The position numbers and the translations under genes are program-made. Shown one piece after another: positions 7,744 through 14,656 of a DNA stretch of 14,980 bases; the first letter of the stretch is position 1, and the number at the start of each line of letters is the position of its first letter. The stretch comes from Methanobacterium sp. (lineage in GTDB: Archaea > Methanobacteriota > Methanobacteria > Methanobacteriales > Methanobacteriaceae), in the NCBI GenBank assembly GCA_015661405.1, contig JACWMK010000052.1, forward strand, positions 1 through 14,980, in the 5' to 3' direction. The notes below the pieces were generated by a model that was not told where the DNA came from, did no database searches, and saw nothing but the letters and a program-made list of their open reading frames with translations.

Positions 7744-8133
7744 AAAAAATGATTTTAAAATCAAAAATAACATTAGTCAGTGATATTGTGAATCTTCAAG
7801 TTATAAATCATCTACAATTATTGCTTTTTTTTAAACTTTAAGGGATTTAAAAAATTTTTTTGTCCCCATATTTTTTTTTATCCAGAAAATTCGATAGGTA
7901 ATATATTACATAATTATTAAACATTTTATCTAAACATTTAGCATAAATTAATTTTAAATTTAACATATTACTCGGAAATATGTTCAAAGAATTTATAAAC
8001 CAAATGTGGAACTATAGAAGTGAGATCAAATTTCATTCAATAATATATTTTCTTAATGATTAACTGTCCTTCAAATGCCATTTAAAACAAGTATTTAGAA
8101 CACTTTGGAGCATTAAATAATGTTTTATAAAGC
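7744..8133. other. Non-coding A+T-rich gap with poly-T tracts
   Basis: No gene is visible on either strand. It contains a T8 run at 7825-7832, a likely end for the microprotein transcript, and further T-rich stretches around 7855-7880. The right half may hold terminators of the minus-strand GrpB gene. Confidence 0.4.
7825..7832 (+). terminator. Poly-T terminator after microprotein copy 1
   Basis: Eight Ts, about 80 bases downstream of the stop codon at 7741-7743, plus orientation. Confidence 0.35.
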
Positions 8134-8720
8134 CTATGATGAATTTAGATCTTCATATTTTTTTCCTTCTTCTAATAATTTTGATATGCAACTTGATTTA
8201 GCTTCTGCATAATCATTAATACTATCCCATTCCATTTTAGCAAGAGTTTTTTTGACACTTTCATATTCTTTTCTAGCTTTAATATTATTTCTAAGGTAAT
8301 TTCGAAATAATAACTGTTTTATCCAGAAATCTGAATCAATTTTAACCATATGGATGTGAAAACAATCTTTATGGTTTCCTTTATTAATATCAAGATCATC
8401 AAAACCTACTATCTCTGGTAATTTAATATCAGGATTTTTAAGCTTGAAAAAATATCTTCTAAAAGGCATAATACTTCATATTTTTGCATATAAGTATAAC
8501 CTAGGGATATTATTTTATTTATATTATTATCTAACTGTTTTTCTTTTTCAACTCCAATCATTATGTCAATCACTGGTTTTGAACAGATATCTGGAATGGA
8601 TGTACTACCAATATGTTCTATTTTGATTCCAGTAGAACCAAGAATAATTAAAAGCTTTTCTTTCTCTATTTCAAATAAATAGTTCCATTTAGGGTTATAT
8701 TTTTTCAATTTAACTTTCAT
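8134..8720 (-). pseudogene. GrpB-family nucleotidyltransferase-fold protein, one frameshift
   Basis: GrpB/UPF0157 proteins have a nucleotidyltransferase-like fold and no settled cellular role. The N-terminal half (8720 down to about 8465) carries the diagnostic HIGSTSIPDICSKPVIDIMIGV signature. The C-terminal half (8469 to 8134) begins MPFRRYFFK and holds the conserved HIHMV and the FRNYLRNN helix. The two halves are in different frames, and a single missing base near 8463-8470 joins them into a full-length protein of about 190 residues. Nothing else is damaged, so this is either a very young pseudogene or a read error. ATG 8718-8720 has only a weak upstream ribosome site. Confidence 0.8.
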
Positions 8721-8879
8721 AAAAATTCATTCTTCGTGATTTATTAGTCAGAAATTTTATATCTAGTAACTCGGTAATTTAATTTCTAAAAATATTTTCT
8801 TTTAATAATAGAGTATTTCATTTATAAAATGAAGATTGTCAGAAGGGAATCTCCATTTTTTATCATAATTTTTTTTTAA

Positions 8880-9294
8880 TCATTCAATAATATTTTTAAC
8901 ACGACTTGTATTTCTTATCTAACTTTTTCTTGTTTCGATATCTAAACACGATGTATTAAATAAACTCCAATTATCCCTTATATCATTAATCTTAAACATT
9001 CGTCGCAATAGGATCATTTGATCGATTAATATATTCTAAGGTGGTTCGTTTTCAGGATGAGTAATCGCATCAATAACCTTCAACATACTATCCGGTACAC
9101 TAGCAAACTTAAGATAATAAATCAATATCAGTATCTTCCACTACATCATGCAGATAACCCACTACTCTTTCTCCAAATGCATATCCTGCCGATCCCACTC
9201 TGAAAGGATGTAAATAATATGGTTGTCCTAATCTATCAATTTGACCTAAATGAGCTTTAGTCATTAAACTTTTTGCTTCTTTTTCTGTTATCAT
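8880..9294 (-). pseudogene. HD-domain hydrolase (RelA/SpoT-type HD family), multiple frameshifts
   Basis: The N-terminal 60 residues are well preserved and show the HD-superfamily ligands: AHLGQIDRLGQPYYLHPFRV, then LHDVVEDTD, the metal-binding HD doublet with its following acidic residues. The frame ends at TAA just after DIDLLS. Beyond it, family-like segments continue in shifting frames: SMLKVIDAITHPEN, EYINRSNDPIA, KINDIRDN, then ETRKKLDKKY, ending at TGA 8880-8882. At least four indels separate them. Intact relatives of this small type hydrolyse phosphate esters or (p)ppGpp-like nucleotides. This copy keeps the first metal motifs but lacks an intact later half. Start ATG 9294 (minus), with GGAGGAAATTT just upstream. 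It lies between the two membrane microproteins with GrpB. Confidence 0.8.
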
Positions 9295-9478
9295 TCAAAA
9301 ATTTCCTCCGTATTTTATTTGTTTATTAAATGTAAGAGATTTATTTTTTGAACCAAAATCTTTGGACAATAATTTCCCTTTCAATTTCAACCATGAATTT
9401 ATTACAGTACATTTTTAAACACAATCATTAACCTTTAGATTAATGGATACTAATCATTGATATTGAAAAAAAATAAGG

Positions 9479-9509
9479 TTATATAATAAAGGACTTATAA
9501 GAAACAATT
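9479..9509 (+). promoter_or_regulatory. Promoter and conserved leader of microprotein copy 2
   Basis: TTATATAATAAAGGA (9479-9493), then TAAGAAACAATT (9498-9509) immediately before GTGATTAAAAT. The last two blocks match the upstream DNA of copy 1 (7554-7576). TATA spacing predicts transcription starting near 9505-9508, about a dozen bases before the TTG start. Confidence 0.5.
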
Positions 9510-9519
9510 GTGATTAAAA

Positions 9520-9702
9520 TTGGCGAATATATTGGTTAATATAGTATATGTAATTTTATTTGCAGGTATTATAGTTTTTATAGATTTTAAATATCTTAGA
9601 TATGAAATTTTGAGACGTCTGATCGTAAATATACTAATTGTTTTAGTAGCTGTAGCTTTCTATTACTTGTTTTTAGTTAATTATAAAAAAATGAATAAAT
9701 AA
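9520..9702 (+). CDS. Two-helix membrane microprotein, copy 2
   Basis: A 60-residue conserved hypothetical. Helix 1 spans about residues 4-22 and helix 2 about 36-53, joined by the charged loop DFKYLRYEILRR, and the tail is lysine-rich (NYKKMNK). With the basic loop inside, both termini would face out; with the lysine tail inside, the loop would face out, so topology is unclear. Start is TTG 9520 with GTGATT at 9510-9515 five bases before it. It is the paralog of 7567-7743, and identity continues into the promoter, so the pair arose by duplication of the whole transcription unit. This copy has the regular start; copy 1 does not. Function unknown. Confidence 0.7.
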   Translation: MANILVNIVYVILFAGIIVFIDFKYLRYEILRRLIVNILIVLVAVAFYYLFLVNYKKMNK

Positions 9703-9762
9703 CCCAATAACGAATTGAATGAAGAATCGTATTCCAATCGCTTTTAATGGATCAAAAGGTTA

Positions 9763-9773
9763 AATTTATAATA
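9763..9773 (+). promoter_or_regulatory. TATA box of the candidate small RNA
   Basis: AATTTATAATA lies about 22-25 bases before the first base of the GCAGTGG stem at 9790. That is the normal archaeal spacing between TATA box and transcription start. Confidence 0.4.
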
Positions 9774-9789
9774 GATCAACTCTATTAAA

Positions 9790-9853
9790 GCAGTGGTCGA
9801 AAGCTGTTATCACGCAGTCAATCATGTCCATCCACTGCCTCTATTTATTTTTT
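9790..9853 (+). ncRNA. Candidate small structured RNA, closed by a 7-bp stem
   Basis: GCAGTGG (9790-9796) pairs perfectly with CCACTGC (9832-9838), then CTCTATTT ATTTTTT ends in a T6 run (9848-9853). A TATA box sits at the right distance upstream. The interior of 35 bases is richer in G+C than its surroundings but folds only weakly (CTG 9804-9806 with CAG 9814-9816). A 7-bp closing stem plus one unpaired C resembles a tRNA acceptor, but no anticodon or T arm can be drawn, so at most it is a decayed tRNA. Alternatives: a stand-alone regulatory RNA, a terminator hairpin of the upstream microprotein gene, or a 5' leader element of the SRPBCC gene 70 bases downstream. Confidence 0.4.
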
Positions 9854-9924
9854 AGTCAAACAGAATCAAAAACATCGATACAATTAAGAAAATGTAACAC
9901 CAAATATCATATGGGTGATTATGT

Positions 9925-10326
9925 TTGAAAACACAAACGCATACCATAAAACAAAAGGCGATTATTCCTGCCACTCCTGATGAAGTCTATGAAGCCTTTA
10001 CAAATTCAAAAATATATAGTGAGTTTACAGGAGACCAATTTAAAGGCGTCACTAAGATTGGAGAAAAATTCACAGTTTATGATATTTCAGGAAAATTTTT
10101 AGAGTTGGAAAAGGGCAAAAGAATAGTTGAAGAATGGGTAAACTCACGCTGGCCTAACGGGTTAGCACCGTCAAAAGTTGAATTAACCTTCAAAGAGATG
10201 CCTAATGGTACCGAAGTTACCTTGATTCAATCTAACCTCCCAATGAAAATAGAAGAGGATTATCTATTGGAAGGATGGACTGAATATTTCTGGAGTCGCC
10301 TGAAAAAGTACTTCAATAAGAAATAA
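9925..10326 (+). CDS. SRPBCC / AHSA1-like START-domain protein
   Basis: A 133-residue single-domain protein of the Bet v1-like fold, type AHSA1 (Hsp90 ATPase activator homolog 1 C-terminal-like). These bind hydrophobic ligands or partner proteins; no catalytic role can be deduced. Family marks: KQKAIIPATPDEVYEAFTNS at residues 9-28, GKFLELEKGKRIVEEWVNSRWP in the middle, TEVTLIQSNLP and the final long helix EGWTEYFWSRLKKYF. Length is complete. Start is TTG 9925, five bases after GGGTGAT (9913-9919). An ATG at 9921 is out of frame and soon stops. It heads a run of small bacterial-type domains (DUF1801, DUF3224, VOC). Intact. Confidence 0.85.
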   Translation: MKTQTHTIKQKAIIPATPDEVYEAFTNSKIYSEFTGDQFKGVTKIGEKFTVYDISGKFLELEKGKRIVEEWVNSRWPNGLAPSKVELTFKEMPNGTEVTLIQSNLPMKIEEDYLLEGWTEYFWSRLKKYFNKK

Positions 10327-10425
10327 AGAAAAAATAGATTTAATCTCTGACTGGATCAAATCATGAATACCTTTTTCTCAGGAACTAAATCTATACAGAA
10401 AAAAGTAAATTTATGAATCTCTAAA

Positions 10426-10436
10426 GCATATATACC
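10426..10436 (+). promoter_or_regulatory. TATA box candidate of the DUF1801 gene
   Basis: GCATATATACC lies 30 bases before the start ATG (10466), so transcription would begin close to the GAGGT ribosome site and leave a very short leader. It suggests the acquired gene is served by a local archaeal-type promoter. Confidence 0.4.
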
Positions 10437-10465
10437 ATAATGGAAAATAATTTATGAGGTAAATT

Positions 10466-10849
10466 ATGACAAAAACAACTCTCAATCAAAATAAGCCTAG
10501 ACCGCATGCGAAAAAGACGGACGGGGAAAGCGCTGTGCTCGAAAAGATCGCTGAGATGTCGGAACCGGATCGCGTAATGGCTGAACGTCTCCATGATATC
10601 ATCAAAGCCGCCACACCAGACCTCACACCGAGACTCTGGTACGGAATGCCCGCGTATGCCAAGGATGGTAAGTTTATCTGCTTCTTCCAGAATGCGCATA
10701 AATTCAAAACAAGATACGTGACGTTAGGCTTCAGTGACAAGGCAAACCTCGACGAAGGCAACATGTGGCCATCAGCCTTCGCGCTGAAGGAGTTAACTGC
10801 AACTGAAGAGACAAGAATCACAGTTCTCGTGAAGAAAGCAGTAAGCTAA
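10466..10849 (+). CDS. DUF1801 (YdhG-like) protein, G+C-rich acquired gene
   Basis: A 127-residue DUF1801 protein; family members have a compact alpha/beta fold and are poorly understood (a frataxin-like iron-binding role has been proposed for a relative). Diagnostic parts: GESAVLEKIAEMSEPDRVMAERLH at about 20-43, the TPRLWYGMPAYAKDGKFICFF core at 53-73, KFKTRYVTLGFSD, and the ending ITVLVKKAVS, which closes the family properly. The first 20 residues are shorter and more basic than the N-terminus I associate with bacterial homologs. ATG 10466 has GAGGT at 10456-10460. Base composition is sharply different: 10501-10560 has 33 G+C in 60, against the A+T-rich surroundings. This indicates recent transfer, probably from a G+C-rich bacterium. 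Intact. Confidence 0.85.
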   Translation: MTKTTLNQNKPRPHAKKTDGESAVLEKIAEMSEPDRVMAERLHDIIKAATPDLTPRLWYGMPAYAKDGKFICFFQNAHKFKTRYVTLGFSDKANLDEGNMWPSAFALKELTATEETRITVLVKKAVS

Positions 10850-10901
10850 AAACGAAGCAAAAGCCGATTGATCCGATAGCGCAGAATAAAAAAACATGTA
10901 T

Positions 10902-10917
10902 TCAACAGTAATGTTGA
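10902..10917. repeat. Short hairpin downstream of DUF1801
   Basis: TCAACA (10902-10907) and TGTTGA (10912-10917) are perfect inverted repeats around the loop GTAA. It lies 50 bases after the DUF1801 stop and about 95 before the DUF3224 gene, so it could be an end-of-gene hairpin carried in with DUF1801 or an operator for the next gene. No T-run follows. Confidence 0.3.
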
Positions 10918-11012
10918 CTCGGTCTCTCATTTACAGATATTTGATTGTATGTTTTGTAGTTAGATGAGTTTTTGAAAATAAACATGATTAATATACTGAC
11001 AAGAGAATAAAG

Positions 11013-11457
11013 ATGAAAGAAATGGTAAATCATAATAAACAAAATTCTATGAATACTAGAAAAGTAATAAGTGCTAAGGCTGCTATTACCGTTCGCAAAT
11101 ATGAACCCATAGCATATGATGAGCCAAAGGAAGGGCCAAACTTGATTAATGTTCATGTTGAAGAAAGCTTCAAGGAGATATCGAAGGTGATTGTGTTGTT
11201 GAATTCTTACAGCAGCAAATGATAACAGTTCTGGAAGCTTCGTTGGCATAGAACGAGTGAAGGATGAAATCGCTGGTAGTAAAGGAATTTTTCTTCTGCA
11301 GGATGCATGCACAATCGAAGGCAAGATTGTAAAAGGTGATTGGTTCGTCATGCCCGGATCAAGTACTGGTCAGCTTGCTGAATTAAGTAGCGAAGGAGTA
11401 TTTCGTGCTAATCTTGGAGAAGCTGCACACATACAACTCGACTATTGGTTCGAGTAA
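11013..11457 (+). pseudogene. DUF3224-family protein, two frameshifts
   Basis: The joined product is about 148 residues, the usual size for DUF3224, a bacterial family of unknown function with an antiparallel beta-barrel look. Part 1 (11013 to about 11172) holds YDEPKEGPNLINVHVEESF. Part 2, in another frame, reads GDIEGDCVVEFLQQQ. Part 3, in a third frame to TAA 11455-11457, reads SGSFVGIERVKDEI, then KGDWFVMPGSSTGQLAEL and the ending IQLDYWFE, the hallmark of the family. One-base losses near 11172-11174 and near 11211-11218 account for both shifts. Start ATG 11013 has no strong ribosome site. G+C is somewhat above the surroundings, fitting acquisition with DUF1801. A separate gene starting at the in-frame GTG 11257 is unlikely, since it would begin mid-domain. 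Confidence 0.75.
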
Positions 11458-11527
11458 GACGCTTAAATAGCTAAATCTTATTTCGAAGATTCCAGCAAAC
11501 GATAATTCAAACATGTTGGATTTATTT

Positions 11528-11535
11528 AAAAAAAA
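11528..11535 (-). terminator. Poly-T terminator of the minus-strand VOC gene
   Basis: Eight As on the plus strand, meaning T8 in the minus-strand transcript, 57 bases beyond the VOC stop. It lies in the convergent gap shared with the DUF3224 pseudogene. Confidence 0.45.
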
Positions 11536-11591
11536 TAAATTTTATTTATTTTCCTTCAAAAGTCATTTATGTTACTAATTAGATTGTTTAG

Positions 11592-11999
11592 TTATTTTGA
11601 TGGTTCTCGTAGGACTAATGAATTTCCATATAGATCTGCAATTATAGCTTGAGTACCGTATGGTTGAGTTTGAGGTTCCATCAATATTTTCACGCATTTT
11701 TTTCTTAATTCTTCGACTGTATTTTTACAATTATCCACTAAATATATCCATTGACTTGTGCCAATTTGATTCATCAAAGCGCTAGCGGCTTCCTCTCCCA
11801 TCATCTTAGGGTCAGGAACCTGTAACAATATCTCCGTATCCTTTCCTTCTTTTGGTGCTACAGTTAGGAAATGTATATGACCATGTACATCAGTTACTTT
11901 CTCGAACCCTAATTTTTCTGTATAAAACTCTAAAGCTTCATCTAAATCTTTTACTATCAAAGGTACAATGGAAAGTCTTTCAATTATATTAATAATCAC
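11592..11999 (-). CDS. VOC-superfamily (glyoxalase/bleomycin-resistance fold) protein
   Basis: A 135-residue vicinal-oxygen-chelate protein with two beta-alpha-beta-beta-beta modules: LSIVPLIVKDLDEALEFYTEKLGF (9-32) opens module 1 and SQWIYLVDNCKNTVEELRKK (82-101) opens module 2, ending with the family's ADLYGNSLVLREP. Members are dioxygenases, isomerases or drug-binding proteins; the metal ligands cannot be assigned with confidence, so the reaction is unknown. The longest frame starts GTG 11997-11999, but that GTG is part of the ribosome site GGAGTG (11997-12002). The codon at normal distance is ATA 11985-11987, so the true start may lie within residues 1-6. Divergent from the PhnB-like gene at 12243. 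T8 terminator at 11535-11528. Confidence 0.8.
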   Translation of the reverse strand: MIINIIERLSIVPLIVKDLDEALEFYTEKLGFEKVTDVHGHIHFLTVAPKEGKDTEILLQVPDPKMMGEEAASALMNQIGTSQWIYLVDNCKNTVEELRKKCVKILMEPQTQPYGTQAIIADLYGNSLVLREPSK

Positions 12000-12063
12000 T
12001 CCTTTTTTTATTTAAAATTTTTATTATATATTAATATTAAACTTATAAAAATTTAAATTTTTA

Positions 12064-12129
12064 CTATTTCTTTCTGGAGATCAAGTTATGAAGCTTGTCT
12101 AGCAATTTTAATCCTTCTTGAAATCTTTC
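12064..12129 (-). pseudogene. Tiny C-terminal remnant of an unknown protein
   Basis: Minus-strand frame ERFQEGLKLLDKLHNLISRKK ending in TAG at 12064-12066, closed upstream by TAA at 12130-12132. The amphipathic, charged helix resembles the C-terminal dimer helix of small HTH regulators, but 21 residues cannot identify it. It sits between the divergent VOC genes, where a regulator might have stood. Confidence 0.25.
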
Positions 12130-12242
12130 TTAGTTATTAGATTGTAAATAATAAAATATTATATATACAGAGAATATAAAAAGTATTATGAATATTTCTG
12201 ATAATGGATTTATACTCTAACACATAAAGGGAAGTGAAAGAT

Positions 12243-12662
12243 ATGTTAAAAATTATACCATTTCTTTTATTTGACGGTAACTGTGCTGAAGCCATGAAAT
12301 TTTATAAATCATGTATTGGTGGAGATTTAACCCTCACGAAACTCGGAGATACTCCTATGAAAAACCAATTTTCACCAGAAAAATACAATAAGATTATCAA
12401 TGCTAACTTGAAAAGCGGTGCTATAGAATTTTCCGCTACAGATTGGCTAGATCCCACACACAAACCCAAACAAGGTACTAATTTTAGTATATTTATTATT
12501 GGCAAAACTTTTAACGAGTTGAAAGTTGTTTTCGACAAGCTTTCAGAAGGAGCAGATTTAGAAAATTATCAAGACCTGCATAATATGCCATTTGGAACCT
12601 ATGGACAATTAACCGATAAATATGGTGTTCGATGGATCTTCAAGGGAGATAAACGAAAATAA
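12243..12662 (+). CDS. PhnB-like VOC-superfamily protein
   Basis: A 139-residue protein of the PhnB/3-demethylubiquinone-methyltransferase-like branch of the VOC fold. Despite those names, the branch has no established reaction. Marks: KIIPFLLFDGNCAEAMKFY at 3-21, GDTPMKNQ, AIEFSATDW at 60-68, and the diagnostic end MPFGTYGQLTDKYGVRWIF at 115-133. I choose ATG 12243 because GGGAAGTGA ends 4-5 bases upstream and the protein then begins exactly where the family does. The in-frame GTG 12234 lies inside that ribosome site and would add three residues. It is divergently placed with the other VOC gene, and the shared 240-base gap carries both promoters. Intact. Confidence 0.85.
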   Translation: MLKIIPFLLFDGNCAEAMKFYKSCIGGDLTLTKLGDTPMKNQFSPEKYNKIINANLKSGAIEFSATDWLDPTHKPKQGTNFSIFIIGKTFNELKVVFDKLSEGADLENYQDLHNMPFGTYGQLTDKYGVRWIFKGDKRK

Positions 12663-12721
12663 TAATTATTTAAAATTTATTATTTGATATTTTATTTGCA
12701 TTTTCTTCTATTTAGTACAAC

Positions 12722-12728
12722 TTTTTTT
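12722..12728 (+). terminator. Poly-T terminator after the PhnB-like gene
   Basis: Seven Ts, 60 bases after the stop at 12660-12662, plus orientation, in the convergent gap with the zinc-ribbon gene. A second T-run at about 12773-12779 may back it up. Confidence 0.4.
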
Positions 12729-12861
12729 CCAGAACATTCTAAATAACAACTTAAATAATATAAATAAATACATTTTTTTCTTTATATTATAATTTAAATT
12801 AAAGATATCCAAAAATTAGACTTTATTTTATTATGTTAAACATTTATAAAAAATTTATAAC

Positions 12862-13062
12862 TTACCGTTGTGTTTTTTTCTCACAATCAAAACAATAATT
12901 AACATCACGATTAGTTTTGAAAACTTTACCACAAGCTTTACATGTAACTTTTTTAAGAGAACATTCTTTATCAACTATATCCAGAGAACAGGAACATTTC
13001 CAACCCATTTTACCCTTCAACTCCTGTTCAAACGCTTTATCTACATTTACTTCTTTACTCAT
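12862..13062 (-). CDS. Small zinc-ribbon protein
   Basis: A 66-residue protein with seven cysteines: C23, C25 and C34, then CKAC (C41, C44) and CFDC (C57, C60). The last four form a classic CxxC-x12-CxxC zinc ribbon, and the first three could help bind a second metal or be decayed ligands. The N-terminal 20 residues are charged and helical. Such proteins often bind nucleic acid or partner proteins; the exact role is unknown. Start ATG 13060-13062 is preceded by GGAGGG ten bases upstream, a strong ribosome site. It is divergent from the SAM methyltransferase gene (13231), sharing a 168-base promoter region, and convergent with the PhnB-like gene. Confidence 0.75.
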   Translation of the reverse strand: MSKEVNVDKAFEQELKGKMGWKCSCSLDIVDKECSLKKVTCKACGKVFKTNRDVNYCFDCEKKTQR

Positions 13063-13198
13063 TTTAAATTATCCCTCCAAACAGTTTCTAAATATCAATA
13101 AATTATATTTTGGAAAAGAATTAATATTATTTAGTTTATTTACTTGTTAAATAGATTGTAAAATAAAATTTTGAGACTTAAAAAAAAATACCTTTTCC

Positions 13199-13206
13199 TT
13201 TTATAT
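13199..13206 (+). promoter_or_regulatory. TATA box of the SAM methyltransferase; mRNA probably leaderless
   Basis: TTTTATAT lies 25-32 bases upstream of ATG 13231. Archaeal initiation about 25 bases from the TATA box centre would fall at or just before the A of that ATG, leaving no room for a ribosome site, and none is present. This supports 13231 as the start over the TTG at 13171, which would lie upstream of the transcription start. Confidence 0.55.
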
Positions 13207-13230
13207 CTGTATAAAACTATAGAATTATTT

Positions 13231-14157
13231 ATGAGAACAGATACTCCTAGTCGTACTGCTCAATATATGGCATTGTTTAGAGCAATTGAAACATTAAGGC
13301 CTAGTCAAAAACGATTATTTACTGATCCATTCGCAATGATCTTTCTTGATAATACATTAAAATTAGCAGTGAAAATCTCATCAATTCCCTTTTTGAGAAA
13401 TTTAATTTTTAAGATAATTCAAAATAAAGCACCCGGCGCTTTATCCTCCGGTATAGCAAGAACAAAATATATTGATGATTTACTAGAACAAACCATTTCA
13501 GACGGCGTAGAACAAGTAATAATTTTAGGCGCTGGTTTCGACACTAGAGCTTTACGACTCAATTTCCTTAAAAAATTCTCAATTATCGAAATAGACCACC
13601 CAGCCACCTCAAATATTAAAATAAAAAAACTTGAAAATAAAATAGGTAATTTACCTTCAAATGTTAAATATTACCAATTAGACTTCGAAAAACAAAATTT
13701 AACAGACTTAGCCACTAAATACAATCTTAATCTGGATATACCAACAACAATTATCTGGGAAGGTGTAACCAACTATTTAAATCAAGAAGCAGTAAATAAA
13801 ACATTTGAATTTATCCAAAAATTCTCAGATAAAACATATATTATTTTCACTTATATCGATAAGCTCGTTCTAGAAAACCCTCAGGCTTTCCAAGGAACTG
13901 AACAGTTATTTAAAAACCTTAAAAAAAGTGAAGAACCGTACACATTTGGTATTCAACCAGACAAGCTTTCAGAATACTTGAATAAATTTGATTTAACACT
14001 CATAGAAAATAAGAGTGCAGATGAATACCGTAATAAATACATGCCCGAAAGAACCAACCTCAACAAAGGTTATGAATTTTACAGAGTAGCCTACGCCAAA
14101 CGGGTAAACCAAGAAAAAACTTTTGAAACAATAATTAAATTTCTAATATCATTATAA
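13231..14157 (+). CDS. Class I SAM-dependent methyltransferase, leucine-carboxyl-methyltransferase type
   Basis: A 308-residue enzyme of the LCMT/PPM1-like group that methylates carboxyl or hydroxyl groups; many microbial members act on small molecules and the substrate here is unknown. The N-terminus MRTDTPSRTAQYMALFRAIE is the family's conserved entry. SAM motif I is ILGAGFDTRALRL (98-110), the acidic ribose-binding strand IIEIDHPA (118-125) follows, and WEGVTNYL (176-183) is the conserved motif near the substrate pocket. The C-terminal domain is complete. The in-frame TTG at 13171 would add a hydrophobic stretch absent from the family and lies upstream of the TATA box, so I reject it. Cytosolic. 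Divergent from the zinc-ribbon gene, with a second, ruined methyltransferase downstream on the minus strand. Confidence 0.85.
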   Translation: MRTDTPSRTAQYMALFRAIETLRPSQKRLFTDPFAMIFLDNTLKLAVKISSIPFLRNLIFKIIQNKAPGALSSGIARTKYIDDLLEQTISDGVEQVIILGAGFDTRALRLNFLKKFSIIEIDHPATSNIKIKKLENKIGNLPSNVKYYQLDFEKQNLTDLATKYNLNLDIPTTIIWEGVTNYLNQEAVNKTFEFIQKFSDKTYIIFTYIDKLVLENPQAFQGTEQLFKNLKKSEEPYTFGIQPDKLSEYLNKFDLTLIENKSADEYRNKYMPERTNLNKGYEFYRVAYAKRVNQEKTFETIIKFLISL

Positions 14158-14309
14158 CTAACAGTAAGAAATGATGATCTTAATAAATAGTTTAAAATAA
14201 TATAGTTCTTTTCCCAACCATTAAATAACCTGGATTAATTTTTATTAACAAATTCTATCTCCATATATTTTTTAGATCTGAAGAAAAAGATTTCATCACC
14301 CTAGGAACA

Positions 14310-14594
14310 ATTCCAACGTTGATATAATTTGATTTCGTCTTTCTTGCATATGTACTCCTAGCAATAATTTTCCATAGACTTTTTAGATAAGTCATACATT
14401 AGAGCCAAAAAATTATAAAATTTATTAAACTGCATCCTGAACAGTTAAGTTTTGCGAATATATAAAGGAAGGAATTCCATCAATTACGGGATATTTAATC
14501 TATCCACTGTAACGACATATTCACCGTTAATTTTTAATGATTCTTTTGTTTCAGAGCATCTTAATATATTTAAAAATCCTTCTTGATAATTCAT
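14310..14594 (-). pseudogene. Methyltransferase with Trm112-like N-terminal domain, degraded
   Basis: ATG 14592-14594 opens a 36-codon frame, FLNILRCSETKESLKINGEY..., ending TAA. The next segment in a shifted frame reads PVIDGIPSFIYSQNLTVQDAV. Together they match the Trm112-like zinc-ribbon N-terminus found on some SAM methyltransferases, which reads L..IL.CP......L, then P..DGIPSF. Here the first CPxC pair is reduced to one Cys. Further frames give FNKFYNFLALMYDLSKK and VHMQERRNQIISTLELFLG, like the start of the catalytic domain. After that I cannot follow it, and SAM motif I is not recognisable. At least four lesions. Its old promoter (TATA 14657-14664) carries a palindrome at 14668-14697. 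The left boundary is approximate. Confidence 0.55.
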
Positions 14595-14656
14595 TTTTTT
14601 TCTCGTTTTTCAAAGATAAGCGAGTTAAAATTTATTTAATTGCTCCATTTTTTTCA

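Noticed and set aside
9790..9838. Functional tRNA because of the 7-bp acceptor-like stem.
   Set aside because: No D, anticodon or T arm pairs within the 35-base interior, so it is too short for a tRNA.
10902..11351. Minus-strand frame of 149 codons over the DUF3224 region.
   Set aside because: It runs opposite to a recognisable DUF3224 frame, has no family-like motifs and no ribosome site; it is a shadow.
13171..13230. Twenty-residue hydrophobic N-terminal extension or signal peptide on the SAM methyltransferase from TTG 13171.
   Set aside because: It lies upstream of the TATA box, has no ribosome site, and the family begins at ATG 13231.
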